Shown here in pieces: positions 44,117 to 56,400 of a DNA stretch of 64,000 nt. The translations under genes were made by a program, and so were the position numbers. Positions within the stretch are counted from its first letter, which is position 1, and each line of letters opens with the position of its first letter. Below the pieces are notes generated by a model. That model did no database searches. It worked only from the letters and a program-made list of their open reading frames with translations, and was not told where the DNA came from. This stretch comes from Zygaena filipendulae. Taxonomy: Eukaryota; Arthropoda; Insecta; Lepidoptera; Zygaenidae. Location: NCBI GenBank assembly GCA_907165275.2, contig OU015654.1, forward strand, positions 12,417,501-12,481,500, in the 5' to 3' direction.

Positions 44117-45741
44117 ATGCCTAAAAAATCGTTAGTGTGGGATTTTTTTGACAAAGTTAAAGAAAATAATGTTGAAAAAGTTAAATGTAAGTTATGTGCA
44201 CATTCCGTAATTTTTCATAAAAATACTACGAACTTAAAAGACCACTTAAAAAGGAAACATCCTTTGCGATTAGCAGAATATGAACAGGAAATTAGACCCC
44301 AAGAAAATATAGCCTCAACAAGCGCATCCGCAAACCAGCCCTCAGGAACTTTGGAGGATTTGAATGTTCCGGCTCCAATAGCGCCTCCGGCAGCAAAAAA
44401 GTCGCGGCAATTAAGACTGTACGCGGCGACTACTAAGGTGGTAGGTAGAGAAGTTTATGACAAGGGTTTAATCCGGATGATAGTAACTGACTATCAACCT
44501 TTATCTATTGTGGAAAATAAAGGTTTTAATGATTTTGTAAAAATACTACAGCCGGATTATGAACTGCCAAGCAGAAAGACCTTATCAGAAAAGTTGCTCC
44601 CTAATCAACACCAAATAGTTCACAAAAAATTATGTGATATGATAGAGACTATATTGCATTTGTCTATAACTACTGATCTGTGGACTTCAGACAGCAACAA
44701 AAGTTACATAACGATCACCGGCCATTTTATTTGGGAATTTGAATTAAAAAGTTGTGTGCTTGGGACAGAAGAAGTGACAGTAAATCACACTGCTCTTAAC
44801 ATTGGCGAAGCTATAATAAAAATACTTTCGAAATTCCCAGGATCCCTAAATAAAATATCTGTGGTCGTAACGGATAACGCCAGTAATGTAAAAAAAGCCG
44901 TGACTGATCATTTGAGAAAAATTCACCACCCCTGCGTCGCACACACACTGAACCTGTCTGTTCAGGAAACGATCGCAAAATGTACGGCTCTCCAAACAAT
45001 TTTGAACAAATGTCGTGCATTGCACGCTCATTTTAAACATAGTAACGTCGCCAGCTACAAGTTAAAAGAAACTCAAGAGCAAATGTCATTACCGGTTTTA
45101 AAACTGAAAAAAGACATGCCGACGCGATGGAATTCTGTTTTGTTTATGATAGAACGATTTTCAGAAATCAGAATTCCACTATCCGCGTCACTTATTTCAT
45201 TAATAAATGCTCCCGAGAATCTCGAAGCTAGCGAGTGGGCAATAATAGACGATATTATTCCAATTCTGAAACCTATCCACAAAATAACTGAAGAATTGTC
45301 AGGAGAAGAATATCCTACGCTGTCGAGGATAATTCCTTTGATAAGAGGATTGCAGCGTGTACTCTTAGAAAAAATTCCAATAACTGATATCGGAATCACT
45401 TTAAAAAACTGCTTAGTAGACGTTCTTAGCAGGAGATTAGGTAGCTCAGAAACACACAAGTCTATAGCCCTGAGTACTCTTTTAGATCCGAGATTTAAAA
45501 AGATTGGGTTTGGGTTGCCAGAAAATGCCACAAATGCCGAAAAATGGCTCACGGAGGAGCTGGCGAATCAGATTGGAAACGTGTCTAATTCTATTACTAC
45601 GGGTACCACCAATAGTTCAGTCGTGGATACTGTTGCGCACAGTGTTACAATAGGAGCTGGTAAGGATGAGGAGGATGATCTGTGGAAATTCTTTGACCAG
45701 AAAGCAATGTCACAAAGTTCGTCTACGACACCTACTTCATC
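44117..45741 (+). pseudogene. hAT transposase, N-terminal part (interrupted)
   Basis: It encodes the first 541 residues of a BED-type hAT transposase, which cuts and pastes its own element. Seen: a BED zinc finger at about 6-48 with Cys24, Cys27, His43 and His48; catalytic-type aspartates D187 (ITTDLWTS) and D253 (VVTDNASN); HPCVAHTLNLSV; and MPTRWNSVL. The frame is broken only by the insertion at 45742. The open frame continues into the insert to 45817, but that tail is not transposase. The C-terminal dimerisation domain is at 48842-49106. The total without the insert would be 629 residues, a normal length. Confidence 0.93.
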
Positions 45742-45920
45742 CAGGGGCGGATCCAGGATTTGGTTGAGGGGGTGGCAATTTGGTTGCACCATGAAATTTT
45801 TTGAATTAACAGGATAGACAAAAAATTCCATTAATAAAATTTAAGTGCTTCATATTGAGAGCATCTGAATTGAGCTTATGTATGTATTATATTATCTGTG
45901 TGTATGTTTCGCGATTTTTT

Positions 45921-46830
45921 AACCGACTTCCAAAAAGGAGGAGGTTACGCATTCGGCTGTATATTTTTTTTTTATATTACTCGAAGCTAGGGTTGGAACG
46001 ATTTCTAAAATTCATTTTTTGTTTGAAAGCGTATACTCCCAATTAGGTCCTATTGCCACCAAGTGGGATCTGGTGATGGGATCTTATGGTTTAAGAATCT
46101 TTATTATCCTCAAAAGATCTTGGGAAAATCGTGGGAACTCTTCAAAAATAATAGGCACACCTATAGCGATTTGGGTATTTTTTATAGTAAATCGTTCATT
46201 TGCTTTCGGAAAGCAAAATTTGAAGAAGTGGAACTGATCATGAAGACCACAAGTGTTCATCGGAACTACTCAACAATAATACGTATTTCACGGGTTTCGA
46301 TTGGACTGATTTAGAAAATTGATTTTGTTGTTTGAAAGGGTATACTCCCAAGTTGGTCCCATTGTCACCAAATCGAGAACCTGATGATGGAATCATGGAG
46401 AAATCAAGAGAACTCTTCAAAAATTACAGACACACCTATAGCGATTTTTGTATTTTTTATAGTAAATCGTTTATTTGCTTTTGGAAAGCAAAATTTGAAG
46501 AAGTGAAACTGATGATGAAGACCACAGATGGTCATCGGAACTACTCAATAAAAGGTATTTCACGAGTTCCGATTCGTTAACTTTAATATGGTTCCTAAAT
46601 AATTTATGCTCGTCACAATGTATATGGTAAAGTGGAACTGATGATGACGTACCAGGAGAACTCCTCAACAATCAACGTCCCTGTCGTCCCGTCGGTAAAA
46701 GCAGTATTTTGTAAAAGGCGATGAGCAATTGACATTAGGCTATTGTAACTTAGATAAATTACAAACGGACTCACTTGAAAGCAAGAAATAAACAAAATTT
46801 TAACAAAAAAATTAAAACTGACTTCCAACA
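45921..46830 (+). repeat. CGACTTCCAAAAAGGAGG repeat with duplicated modules
   Basis: Modules with ACTCCCAA(A/T)T(T/A)GGTCC...GCAAAATTTGAAGAAGTG occur twice (about 46019-46260 and 46332-46530). It begins AACCGACTTCCAAAAAGGAG and ends near ACTGACTTCCAACAAC. Related to 40183-40775. Nested in the 45742 element. Confidence 0.7.
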
Positions 46831-47266
46831 ACACAAAACTAAAAAGCTAAAAATAACAAAATATCGATTTTATCCAACAGACAAAAATACACGTAAGTTT
46901 ATTTTTGGTAGTTATTACCAGTAGTACCAGTAGTAGTTACCACTAGTTACTACTAGTAGTTAGTCAGGTAGTAGTTAGTAGTTATTATACCAGTACCAGT
47001 AGTTATTATTGGTTTATTCTACCACTTGACTACTATTATTATTTGAAGTCGGTGACAAGCCAAATATGGCGTAGCTACATGGGCTAAGTCCAGTCCCGCC
47101 ACGAGTTCGTTGTGAGCTGAACAACCCAAGTGGGTAGACGTAAGCGGGCTTGGCACCGAATTTAAATCAAAAAGTGGTAGCACAAATCAACAATAGTATT
47201 ACATGTATTTTTGTCTGATGGATTAAGTCGGTATTTTGTTATTTTTAGCTTTTTAGTTTTATGTTT
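46831..47266. mobile_element. Foldback element nested in the 45742 insertion
   Basis: Left AAACTAAAAAGCTAAAAATA and CAGACAAAAATACA; right TGTATTTTTGTCTG and TATTTTTAGCTTTTTAGTTT, inverted. The centre is a TAGTAG/CCAGTAGTA low-complexity run (about 46915-47040). Confidence 0.6.
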
Positions 47267-47639
47267 TTCATATTTAAAAAAAATGTGGTGTCGAAAACGA
47301 TAGAGCTTAGGTAGGTATAGCGGTTTTTGAGTACGATTCTCTGTAAAATCAAAGTTTTTTTAGTATTTAATTATTTTCAACTTGTACTTTCATGCATAAA
47401 ATAATCTACATGGAAGCTACAACAGATAAAAGTAAAAAATGAAAAATTTACGTTCCAGCGAATCTGACCTGAATTAACAACTTTAAATTAAAATTTTGTA
47501 GGTTTGTATTTATAAAGTGATAGGAAAATAATGGGAAGTGTTATGGTTAATAGCGATTTTTTTACTAAACTGAGGAAAAATACCATCAGAGGTGCACATG
47601 TGATGTGATAAAAACGTGTTTCGTGATTAGAAGAACAAA

Positions 47640-47900
47640 GAACTACCTAACTACCTGACGTAGCTTCACGACCGACATAAAGCAATCTGAAACTTTCTTT
47701 GAAGTAAGTCCGTGATTTGGGATCCCTCAGCACTTTAAAGATGGTACAAAGAATATGTGTAGTGCGCCTGGCGAATATGTAAAGCACACACATTTTGCAG
47801 CCGCTCCAACTTATCGCGTTACTATGTCTAGTTGTTGTATACGTATGCTGTAAATCTTTGTGTTGTGTCAAATAAAGTTTTTTCAATTTCAATTTTCAAT
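47640..47900 (+). repeat. Possible retroposon 3' end
   Basis: The stretch ends CAAATAAAGTTTTTTCAATT followed by CAATTTC repeats, as in insect non-LTR tails. I could not place the sequence in a known family. It lies inside the 45742 element. Confidence 0.35.
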
Positions 47901-48841
47901 TTCAATTACTCTTCTGTCAGATTCATACAGCACACATCTGCGTCAACAAAAAGGTTACTCCTTGGATTAGTAAAATGAGGAGAAAATTTGGGAAATAACG
48001 CAGAAAACTCAGAGAAGTGAATAATTTTCGTCCATATGACGAGATACGGAAAAATAGGTACTATTGAAACAAAAACATGTTTTTGACCATAGAAGATTTT
48101 AAAATTTACAGTCAACAGAAGAAAAATTTGATAAATTTTGGAAATTTGCCCAAATTTTTTTCCAAATCCGAATTCATCGCGCACCGCATGTGATAAAAGT
48201 CGTTGACTATTTTTTGAGCACAGAGGTACAATATGACGGGGAATAAAAACCGAAATTCTATTAATTCCATTTAGTTCGTCAGTTACATATAACATAATAT
48301 AAATAAATAATATGGATAGATTTGCTTTGAACGTGGAAAAAAGTAGAAGAGTTAGGTACCAACTAGTTTTGGGAAGTGAAATCATAATAGCTTACTTCCA
48401 AGTCTCAAGGATGTTGGATGAAGTTAAAGAAAAGGGATAGAGAAACTACATATATAAGGATAATTGTAAAAACATATATACAGCCAAACGCAGAAACTTC
48501 TCCTTTTAAATGAGAAATATACCATACGGCACGTAGTTTCAAAACAGAAAATTTGTTTTAACGAGAAAGAATTGACAGATTTTGTGTTTTACAATAATAG
48601 ATACAAACTTCCATAGGGGTTCGTTACGAACTAATAATTTATAGAGTTTTAAAAATGAATATTTGTTCGTTCATTCAGGTTCATTCGTATATTTCTATTC
48701 AAATTACGATGAAACTTTGGTGAAAAGCCACAACCTTGCGAAGATTTTTCTAAGGTCTAATTAAAGTAGGTACCTATTTAGGTCTTCAGGGGGGGCAATT
48801 GCCCCCAGTGCCCCCCCCCTGGATCCGCCCCTGACTTCATC

Positions 48842-49106
48842 AGCTACGTTGCAAATCAAACAATATTTAGAAGTGCCTCTAATTCATAGAAAAGAGGACC
48901 CTCTACGTTACTGGGAAACGCACAGTAAAACATATCCAATTTTAAGTAAGTTGGCTATTAAATACCTATGTATACCTGCCTCCTCCGTACCTTCTGAGCG
49001 CGTTTTTTCTAAAGCAGGTATGCTAACTAACCAAAGACGAAACAGATTGGCGCCGAAAAAGTTGGACGAAATAATATTTTTAAATAAAAATTTAAACCTT
49101 ACATAA
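48842..49106 (+). pseudogene. hAT transposase, C-terminal hATC dimerisation part
   Basis: It continues the frame of 44117-45741 after the nested insert. The hATC signature is clear: RYWETHSKTYPILSKLA, then YLCIPASSVPSERVFSKAG and NQRRNRL, with a stop at 49106. The first base follows the second copy of the 8-bp duplication, so the frame is unshifted. Confidence 0.92.
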
Positions 49107-50188
49107 ATAAGACTGTTTTGTTACGAATCGATTGATTCTATTTTAATGACATAAACGGTATTTAAAGTTTTAAACTCTCGCCAAACATTAAGTATTATAT
49201 TTTATCTAAATACGTATATTTTCATATTTTAAATAATAGTGTTTACAGAAATGTACAATTGAAATTGTCAAATCAAAAGTATAGGTACCAAAAATAGGAA
49301 GGTAAATTAGAAAAAAATTGTAAGATAATTTATTGATTATATTCATCCCTAGATTTCTAGCTAAAGTTTGATTTATTTTAGCTAAAAACGTGTTTCATTA
49401 CTTAAGTAAGTATAGGAAGGTAAAGTTGACTGGTTGTTAAGATAAGAAAATTATTGTTTTTTTTTTTTATTAGAGCATTTAAATTTTATTTTACTTAATG
49501 TATAACAATCTTGTATTGGATAACACCTACTTAATTAAGTTCCTAAAGTTACTATTACATCCTTAAGGTACAAAGAATAAGAAATAAATACATTACCTAA
49601 TTACCTAGTCACCGATTGATCTCTTTTAAAACTATCGTATATTGTTAAAAACTTTGAATAATTACAACTTTTTTACTTAATTTCTATTTTACTCTCAAAG
49701 AAACTCCTTACCGTCGACGAACCAATAAACGAATAGTCATTAGATTTATACAACTTAATTTAGAGTTTAGAGTTTAGACCACTGAATAATCAGTGCCAAC
49801 TACCAATCGATAAAGAAGTAATAACTGCAGTCGCAAGTAGTGACGCAAAAATTTATAAACTGTAGTAACTATTGACAGTAATAACGCCAACTACATTTAA
49901 GTAATTAGTAGTCCGTAGACGTACGACTACGAATCGATACTCTTACGAACTACTAAACTACTAACTACTATTTTTTTACTAACTACTTTTTTTTACTAAC
50001 CACTTTTTTTTTACTAACTAGTACTGAATTAGTAGTTACTGAATAGTAGTTAGTAACTACTGAATTAGTAGTTAAAGTTGATACTGAACAATCGACTAAT
50101 ATAGATTGTTATCGACTTTTATCGACTAAACCGAACAATCGACTAATTCGATAAATTTTAGTAATAATCGCCCATCGCTAGTCAATAC

Positions 50189-50288
50189 CTACTCTACTCA
50201 ATTGTCAGTCAAAGAATCGTGTAAGGCGTTCGTATTTTTACATTTTACGTTTTTAGTGTAAAAAATATTTTGCTAAAATATATTCAAA
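50189..50288 (+). promoter_or_regulatory. Arl8: Arl8 proximal 5' region (promoter/5' UTR remnant)
   Basis: 100 bp lie between the target-site duplication of the 7.5 kb hAT element and the Arl8 ATG. They contain TCAGT at 50205-50209, a match to the arthropod initiator consensus, so transcription could start here. A second TCAGT lies on the other side of the hAT near 42689. Which side carries the real start site cannot be told from sequence alone. Confidence 0.35.
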
Positions 50289-50411
50289 ATGTTAGCATTG
50301 ATCAATCGCATCCTCGATTGGATTAAGAGCCTATTTTGGAAGGAAGAAATGGAGCTAACGCTGGTTGGATTGCAGTATTCAGGAAAAACAACTTTTGTTA
50401 ACGTCATTGCC
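50289..50411 (+). CDS. Arl8: Arl8 coding exon 1
   Basis: It encodes residues 1-41: the amphipathic helix, first beta strand, P-loop and FVNVIA. The donor is GCC|GTAAGT, phase 0. The ATG lies in context caaaATG and is the only in-frame start that gives the family N terminus. Confidence 0.97.
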
Positions 50412-53400
50412 GTAAGTATTATCTGAAAACAATAATTATGTTGAATAATATTCTTTGTTTGCTTTCTCTAAATGTTCTGTTGTGTTCGTGGTATGGCAGG
50501 ACTGCGTGACTGGCCATACGATCATATTTCATAATTCGATACCTACTGTACTAGAATCTTGCCAATAAATTATAGGCCATAGTATGTTTGTGATAGGTTG
50601 ATAATTTTTAACATGCTACAAATTTTTCATATTATCTCTTTTTTGGTTCCAAAAGTGTCTATATACTTTATGTTGTAGAATACTAATATTTTCATTTATT
50701 GTCTGATAGTTCATAACATTGTATTTAATCAATGTACCTAATTGAAATTTTCACCACAATTTAAGTGAAAGTACATTCATCTCACACAAATAACACTATT
50801 ACTGTGTATACCGTTAAAGTCTGAATACTTACTGTAATGCGAACAGAACTTTGCATATTTAAGATTTTTATGGAAGCCGAGTGTAATGCTGAATGGATAA
50901 ACATGTTGTCTAAAAAAAATTGAAAAGAAGATATCTTTGAAAATAATTATATTATATGACTTTACACTCTGGATGTGCAAAGCTAGTTTTTCAAATCTAT
51001 GATAACAATCTAAATCCCCATTTTCTGTGAACAGTTCTGTATTCCTTATCGTTTACTGAATTGTGTGTTAAAAAATAACTGGGCATAACAAAATGAAAAA
51101 GGTTTTTACTAAGATACCATTTAGTTAGATGTTCAATAAATATGTAACAATATTTTAAAATGGAATCAATTATACAAACAAAAGTGATTCCATATTAATT
51201 AATATTGATGCTGGAAAGGCAAATCTTACTGAGCAACAATGAGTAAGCTTTACAAGAAAGTGACTTAGGCCCCCCGCGCACTAGGCAGCCAGGCTGCGGC
51301 AGCCAGGCTGCGGCAGCCAGAATATTTGCGCAGCCAGTTATAACAGCCAATCAACGACTAGTCTAGATCCTTCCGTCGAGCAATATGGACGTGGAAGAAC
51401 TTATAATAAAAATACATGCTTACCAAATTCTTTTTTGTCATTTTCTGATAAACTTTCCGAGCACATTTGGTTCGTGATTTCTTCCCATCTTCTTTTCTTT
51501 AAATCCCGATCACTGTATTCTTCCGATGTTATATCCCAAATTGCTTTACGGCTTTCAATTTCCCGAATAAATTTCTCTGTATCGAAAGTCATCTTATCAA
51601 AGTTCGGAACGCAAAATACGTCTGGCTGCTACAACTAGTGCGCGGAGACTGACCGCAGCCACATACATTCGCCTACACACGTTCTGGCTGCGCGTAGCCA
51701 GCTGGCTGCCGTGCATATAGGCGCGTTTCATTGGCTGCCGCAGCCGAGATTTCGTGGCTGCCTAGTGCGTGGGCTCCCTAACAACGTCATATGTTTGACT
51801 GGCTGCCGCAGCCTGGCTGCCGCAGCCTGGCTGCCTAGTGCGCGGGGGGCCTTAAAGTTTAAATATTTGAATAAGCATCAATATAATTGTATAAAATGGT
51901 CATTTAAACGAACAATATAATCTGAATCTCAAAAACAGCTCCAGCATTTTCATGAAATGTAGTATGCAAGGGGTTTTGGGGGCGATTAATTGTTCTAGCT
52001 AAGTTTCATTTTTAGAAAATATCATTTTATATGTACTTAACAACAGATGGCACTACAAGCAAAGCTTGGTTACCCAAATTAATTGTATAAAGTGGTGACT
52101 TGTAGTTAACACAAGATACAACAGAGCCCTTATTCACTTTAGCCAAAAACATTTCTTGCTTAATAGTTAATATGCGAGTCAAAAAAACACAATCCTGAAC
52201 GCTACATAATTATACTAAATTATTAGAAATTTTATCGTGTAGGTATCATAAGACACATTGGAAATTTTTTTGAAATGAAATTTCTTTGAGTGTGCTGGAA
52301 AGACAATTTTTGTGGTGCATAATCTTAACGCAACATGTTATGGTCATAGTGAATAGGACCTAGGGCCCTTATTCACAATGACCATAACACACCGCGTTAA
52401 GATAAGATGCCGCAAAAACTGTTTTTCCCTCGCGATCAAAAAAGTTTTACTTTCGTAACATAATGGAAGCCATATTTTAAAAGAAGAAGAAGAAAGTTTC
52501 ACTTTGAAAAAATACATTTAACAATGTGTGTTGTGGTATACGGATTATAAATTTCTAATATTTTGTCATCTGGAGCTATGTTTTTAGGTATGTTGGTAAG
52601 GTATGGACAAGGTATGTTGTTGGTCAGAGAATAAGGGCCCTGATGTGATACAAAAAACAACAAACCAATGAGTCAAATAAAAAAATTGTATTAGTGGTTG
52701 CTAATAGTAATATTTGCTGTTCTAGTTTAATAAATGATTGCTTATCTTGTTTCTTTATTAATGATTGTACAAATTCATTAAGGTTTAAATAAAATTTAGC
52801 TTTAATATTAATTCTATTACTAGGTTGTCAATGTCTATTTATGTAGTACTGTTTACATGTAAATAGCATGACATTCTTATGCCTATAGAACTAAACTTTG
52901 TTAAAGGGCTGATAAATAGTAAACTGCATATTTACTAATTTCATGAACACATTCTGTTGTATATTCTTTTCTCACTTTTATAGGGATTGTGCCTAATTTG
53001 TAACACGCTGAGAATTGGCTACTTGACAAAAAATTTTTTTAGTCCATCGTGTAGATTAGTAAAAAGTATTGGACACATATTTTTTCTTTTTTTACTTAAT
53101 CAAAAAGTAACAGCGATACATGGAGTTGAAATTTCACATAACATCACAACCCGGTGCAGTTTGTATGGGGCTTATACTGAATATTGACGTCATGAGTCCC
53201 CCACCCTAAAACTTTAATGCGCTTTATCTATGATTATTTTTATTAATTTGAAAAAGCAAAAAAATACGTGTCTATTATTTTATTATTTTCTAACTGACGG
53301 ACTAATTAGAATTTAGATTTTTATACCCTGGAGAATACCCAATTCTATTTTATGACAGACAATTTTGATTTTGCTCTACTTAATATTATACAAAAAAAAA

Positions 53401-56400
53401 ATCAGTTTGTACCTACTATGTCAAAGCTAAATTATAAAACTTAATCATAATTCCATTGTTCTTTGCTCCAGTCGGGCCAGTTCAGCGAAGACATGATACC
53501 GACTGTGGGCTTCAACATGCGCAAGGTCACCAAAGGAAATGTTACAATTAAGGTTAATACTTATTGACTTTTCATCTACCCCTTTTTTGTATTTAAGCAT
53601 AACAATTTGTATAAATATCTAAGATATTGTGCTAAAATTAGCTGTGTATAATTATGTTACAGTTAAAACCAATTTTTAGCTAGAATGCGTTTTGCCTAGT
53701 TAGAACTGCATAGTTTTTACTTAATGCCTTTGCTAAAACTAGAATTAACTAATGCTGAGAATTTGAATATGCGTTTTGTCTAGTAAGAATACTAGTTCTT
53801 ACTAGACAAAACGAGTTTTTCCGAAACGAGTCAGTTTAAATTATTATTATTGGCTATAGACAATAGAGCAAGCAAGCAATTGGCAATAGAGCACCCTGAC
53901 ATTCTTGGTTAGGTTAGGGTTTGTACCAAACACTTACTCCTGACCAAATTGCGCGAGCCGAGCGAGCGTAGCGAGCGTGCCGCGGCAGCGTCTGGCGATG
54001 CGTCATAGACAAAATAAATGATGACAACCATGATGATGATTGACTATTTGTTGGCGCATCGCCCTCCGCTGCCGCGGCACGATTACTACGCTCGCTTGGC
54101 TCGCGCAACTCAGTCAACAGTACAAACCTAACCAAACCAAGAATGTCGGGGTGCTTTACAGTCTATACCCTGCTTATGGCCATTTTAGGAAAGCACGTAG
54201 ACGAATATTATATCAGTGGTAAATTCTAGTTTTGACTAGGTATAATATTTTTAGTTTTATTAAAGGCATTTAGTAAAAACAATGTAGTTTTAACTAGGGA
54301 AAACGCGTTCTAACTAAAAACGGTTTTTTACTGTAACATAATGTATACACTTTCATTATTTCTATTGTAATATTTATTATTACTAGTATTCTGTGGTTCC
54401 AGGTTTGGGACATCGGTGGCCAGCCGCGATTCCGTTCGATGTGGGAGAGATACTGCAGAGGCGTCAACGCCATTGTGTTAGTATCACAGAGCATATAAAT
54501 TATCTAGAGAGGACATTTAGGTGGGGTAGGCGCGCCACCGTTGCAAAGGAAGGTAGAGCAAATGCTCTAACTTGTCCAAAATTTCTTTTGTTGCCATCCC
54601 AAATATATTTACCACGATATTCCCAAAACTGTGAATTTTGAAAACGGTGACTAAGTAAAAACATAACCTTACAGCGTTTAATACATTTCTTTACGTTAAT
54701 GAATGTTTTAGTGCGTGATGAATAGTTTTGGGTGCGAAAATCACCCGGCGACACTAGTTTTCATCTGTTTTCATACTAAGTTGATGTCCCTTCTATCTGT
54801 TATTTTCTGTTCTGTGGTTAGTATAGTCTTCTTGTTAATGGGATTTTTTACATTTGACATTATATAGGCGGCGGCGATGAGATAGCTATCGGAAGAATTG
54901 CTCTAGCTGTACAATAAAAAAAGAACATTCAGTATAAATGGCGATTTTTGAAATTGTATTATGTAATTTATTTTCACCGCTTGCGGCGTATAATCGACGC
55001 AGTTTGTAAGTACGATTCCAGCCTAAAGTGTTACCCTTTAACCTTAATGATGTGACCCTTATCAACGCTACACGAAAATGTAGATAGTGAACAATATGAA
55101 AAAGTAAACACTGATAAGTTTTTATAGGCAACTTTAGGGCCAGCGCACACTATGCGACACGCGACAACTACAGCTCGATCACTGGAGGCGGCGACAGGCT
55201 GCGGCCTACAATTTTCATATACAACGTGTTAATTAATTAACTGAAAACTAGAAAGTAGTTTGCTCAGAATCGACTAGCGAATCGATCGCACTATGTTTTA
55301 ATATAGGTTATATTTTTTCATTTTTAATAGCTCATATCTAAATTATTTATAATACAATACTTGACGCGTACGCCGCCCGCAGAAAAAAAAATCGAACCGG
55401 TAGGCGCGGGCGTGGCGCTTAGAATTTCGTAGATAGGTCACCTCCAAACTAATGTTGAATAACTTTTAAAGTACTTATAAATATTTTCGACATAAAATAT
55501 ATTTTAATCATATTATTGTTTATTTTTAAAAAAATACACCCATCAGGTTTTCAGTTAATTCATTAACACGTTGTATATTGTTCAAAGCTCCGCAGTCCGC
55601 ACACTTGGCGCCAGAGTCGCAGAGTCGCAACGACAAGCTGGGTGGAGCGCGCTCGTTCCTAGTCGCGGCGGCAAGACGCCCTTATTCACTATGACCATAA
55701 CATACAGAACAATATTTTCTAATATTTGGGTGCCTGGAACGTCTGAGATTGCGTTTTTCGGAAGCGCGTTATGGGCAAGAAATGTTGTTGGTCATAGTGT
55801 ATAAGGACCCAGAAGTCGTTGGGTCGACAACATGTCGTTGCGACAAGACGCAATGACGCGTCGCATAGCGTGCGCAGGCACTTGAGAGTTTAAAAAGGTA
55901 CTTATGTACTTTGGCATAAGGGGGCGTGTGCATACGTACATGTTATCTGTTACCGTTTTAAATGCTCTAAGGCACAGTCAACGTCAGAAATATGTAATCG
56001 TTTTTGCAAGTCTGTGAATCTTATTGCAACCGCTATTCTCTATAAGTGCCACATCGACGAAATCAAATATGCACAATGCACATCGTATAGACGTCGTCGC
56101 AACAGGAAACATTACTATCGGTATTCTTATTGGACCCCGATAAGCAATAACATGTTAACCCACAAAATAAAGTTATCGATACAGAACGCTTTATTGAGAG
56201 TCATAGAACGTTTTTTTAGTTATGCATAAAAAAAATGTTGACACAAAATGGTGCTATGATTTTAAACCACGAATCACTCGAAATTGCTTCAGTGTGGGTT
56301 AACACAATATTGCTTATATACTTATAAGGGTCTTGAATTTATTAATTTGTCAATTGATAATTATACACAGATTATGCGATAAAGCATATTATAAGTGTAG

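Larger units (their letters stand above)
45742..48833. mobile_element. Non-autonomous hAT-type insertion inside the transposase gene
   Basis: The 8-bp duplication ACTTCATC flanks it (45734-45741, 48834-48841). Ends CAGGGGCGGATCCAGG / CCTGGATCCGCCCCTG are perfect inverted repeats. The 3092 bp have no transposase frame and are full of other repeats. A short relative may be at 38054-38254. Confidence 0.93.
42705..50180 (+). mobile_element. hAT transposon, 7.5 kb with nested insertions
   Basis: The 8-bp duplication GTCAATAC occurs on both sides (42697-42704, 50181-50188). The ends TAGCGATGGGCGATT / AATCGCCCATCGCTA are inverted. Both subterminal zones repeat AACAATCGAC, probably the transposase-binding motif. 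It encodes a BED-finger hAT transposase on the plus strand. Nested elements at 43522-43719, 43815-43952 and 45742-48833 enlarge it from about 4 kb. The perfect duplication and open transposase frame suggest a fairly young insertion. Confidence 0.95.

Noticed and set aside
45742..45817. C-terminal 25 residues of the 566-aa transposase ORF
   Set aside because: They come from the inserted element. The true C terminus is at 48842-49106.
47647..47892. 81-aa minus-strand ORF with a Cys-rich middle
   Set aside because: It reads antisense to a stretch ending in AAATAAA and CAATTTC repeats, so it is probably a retroposon tail, not a gene.
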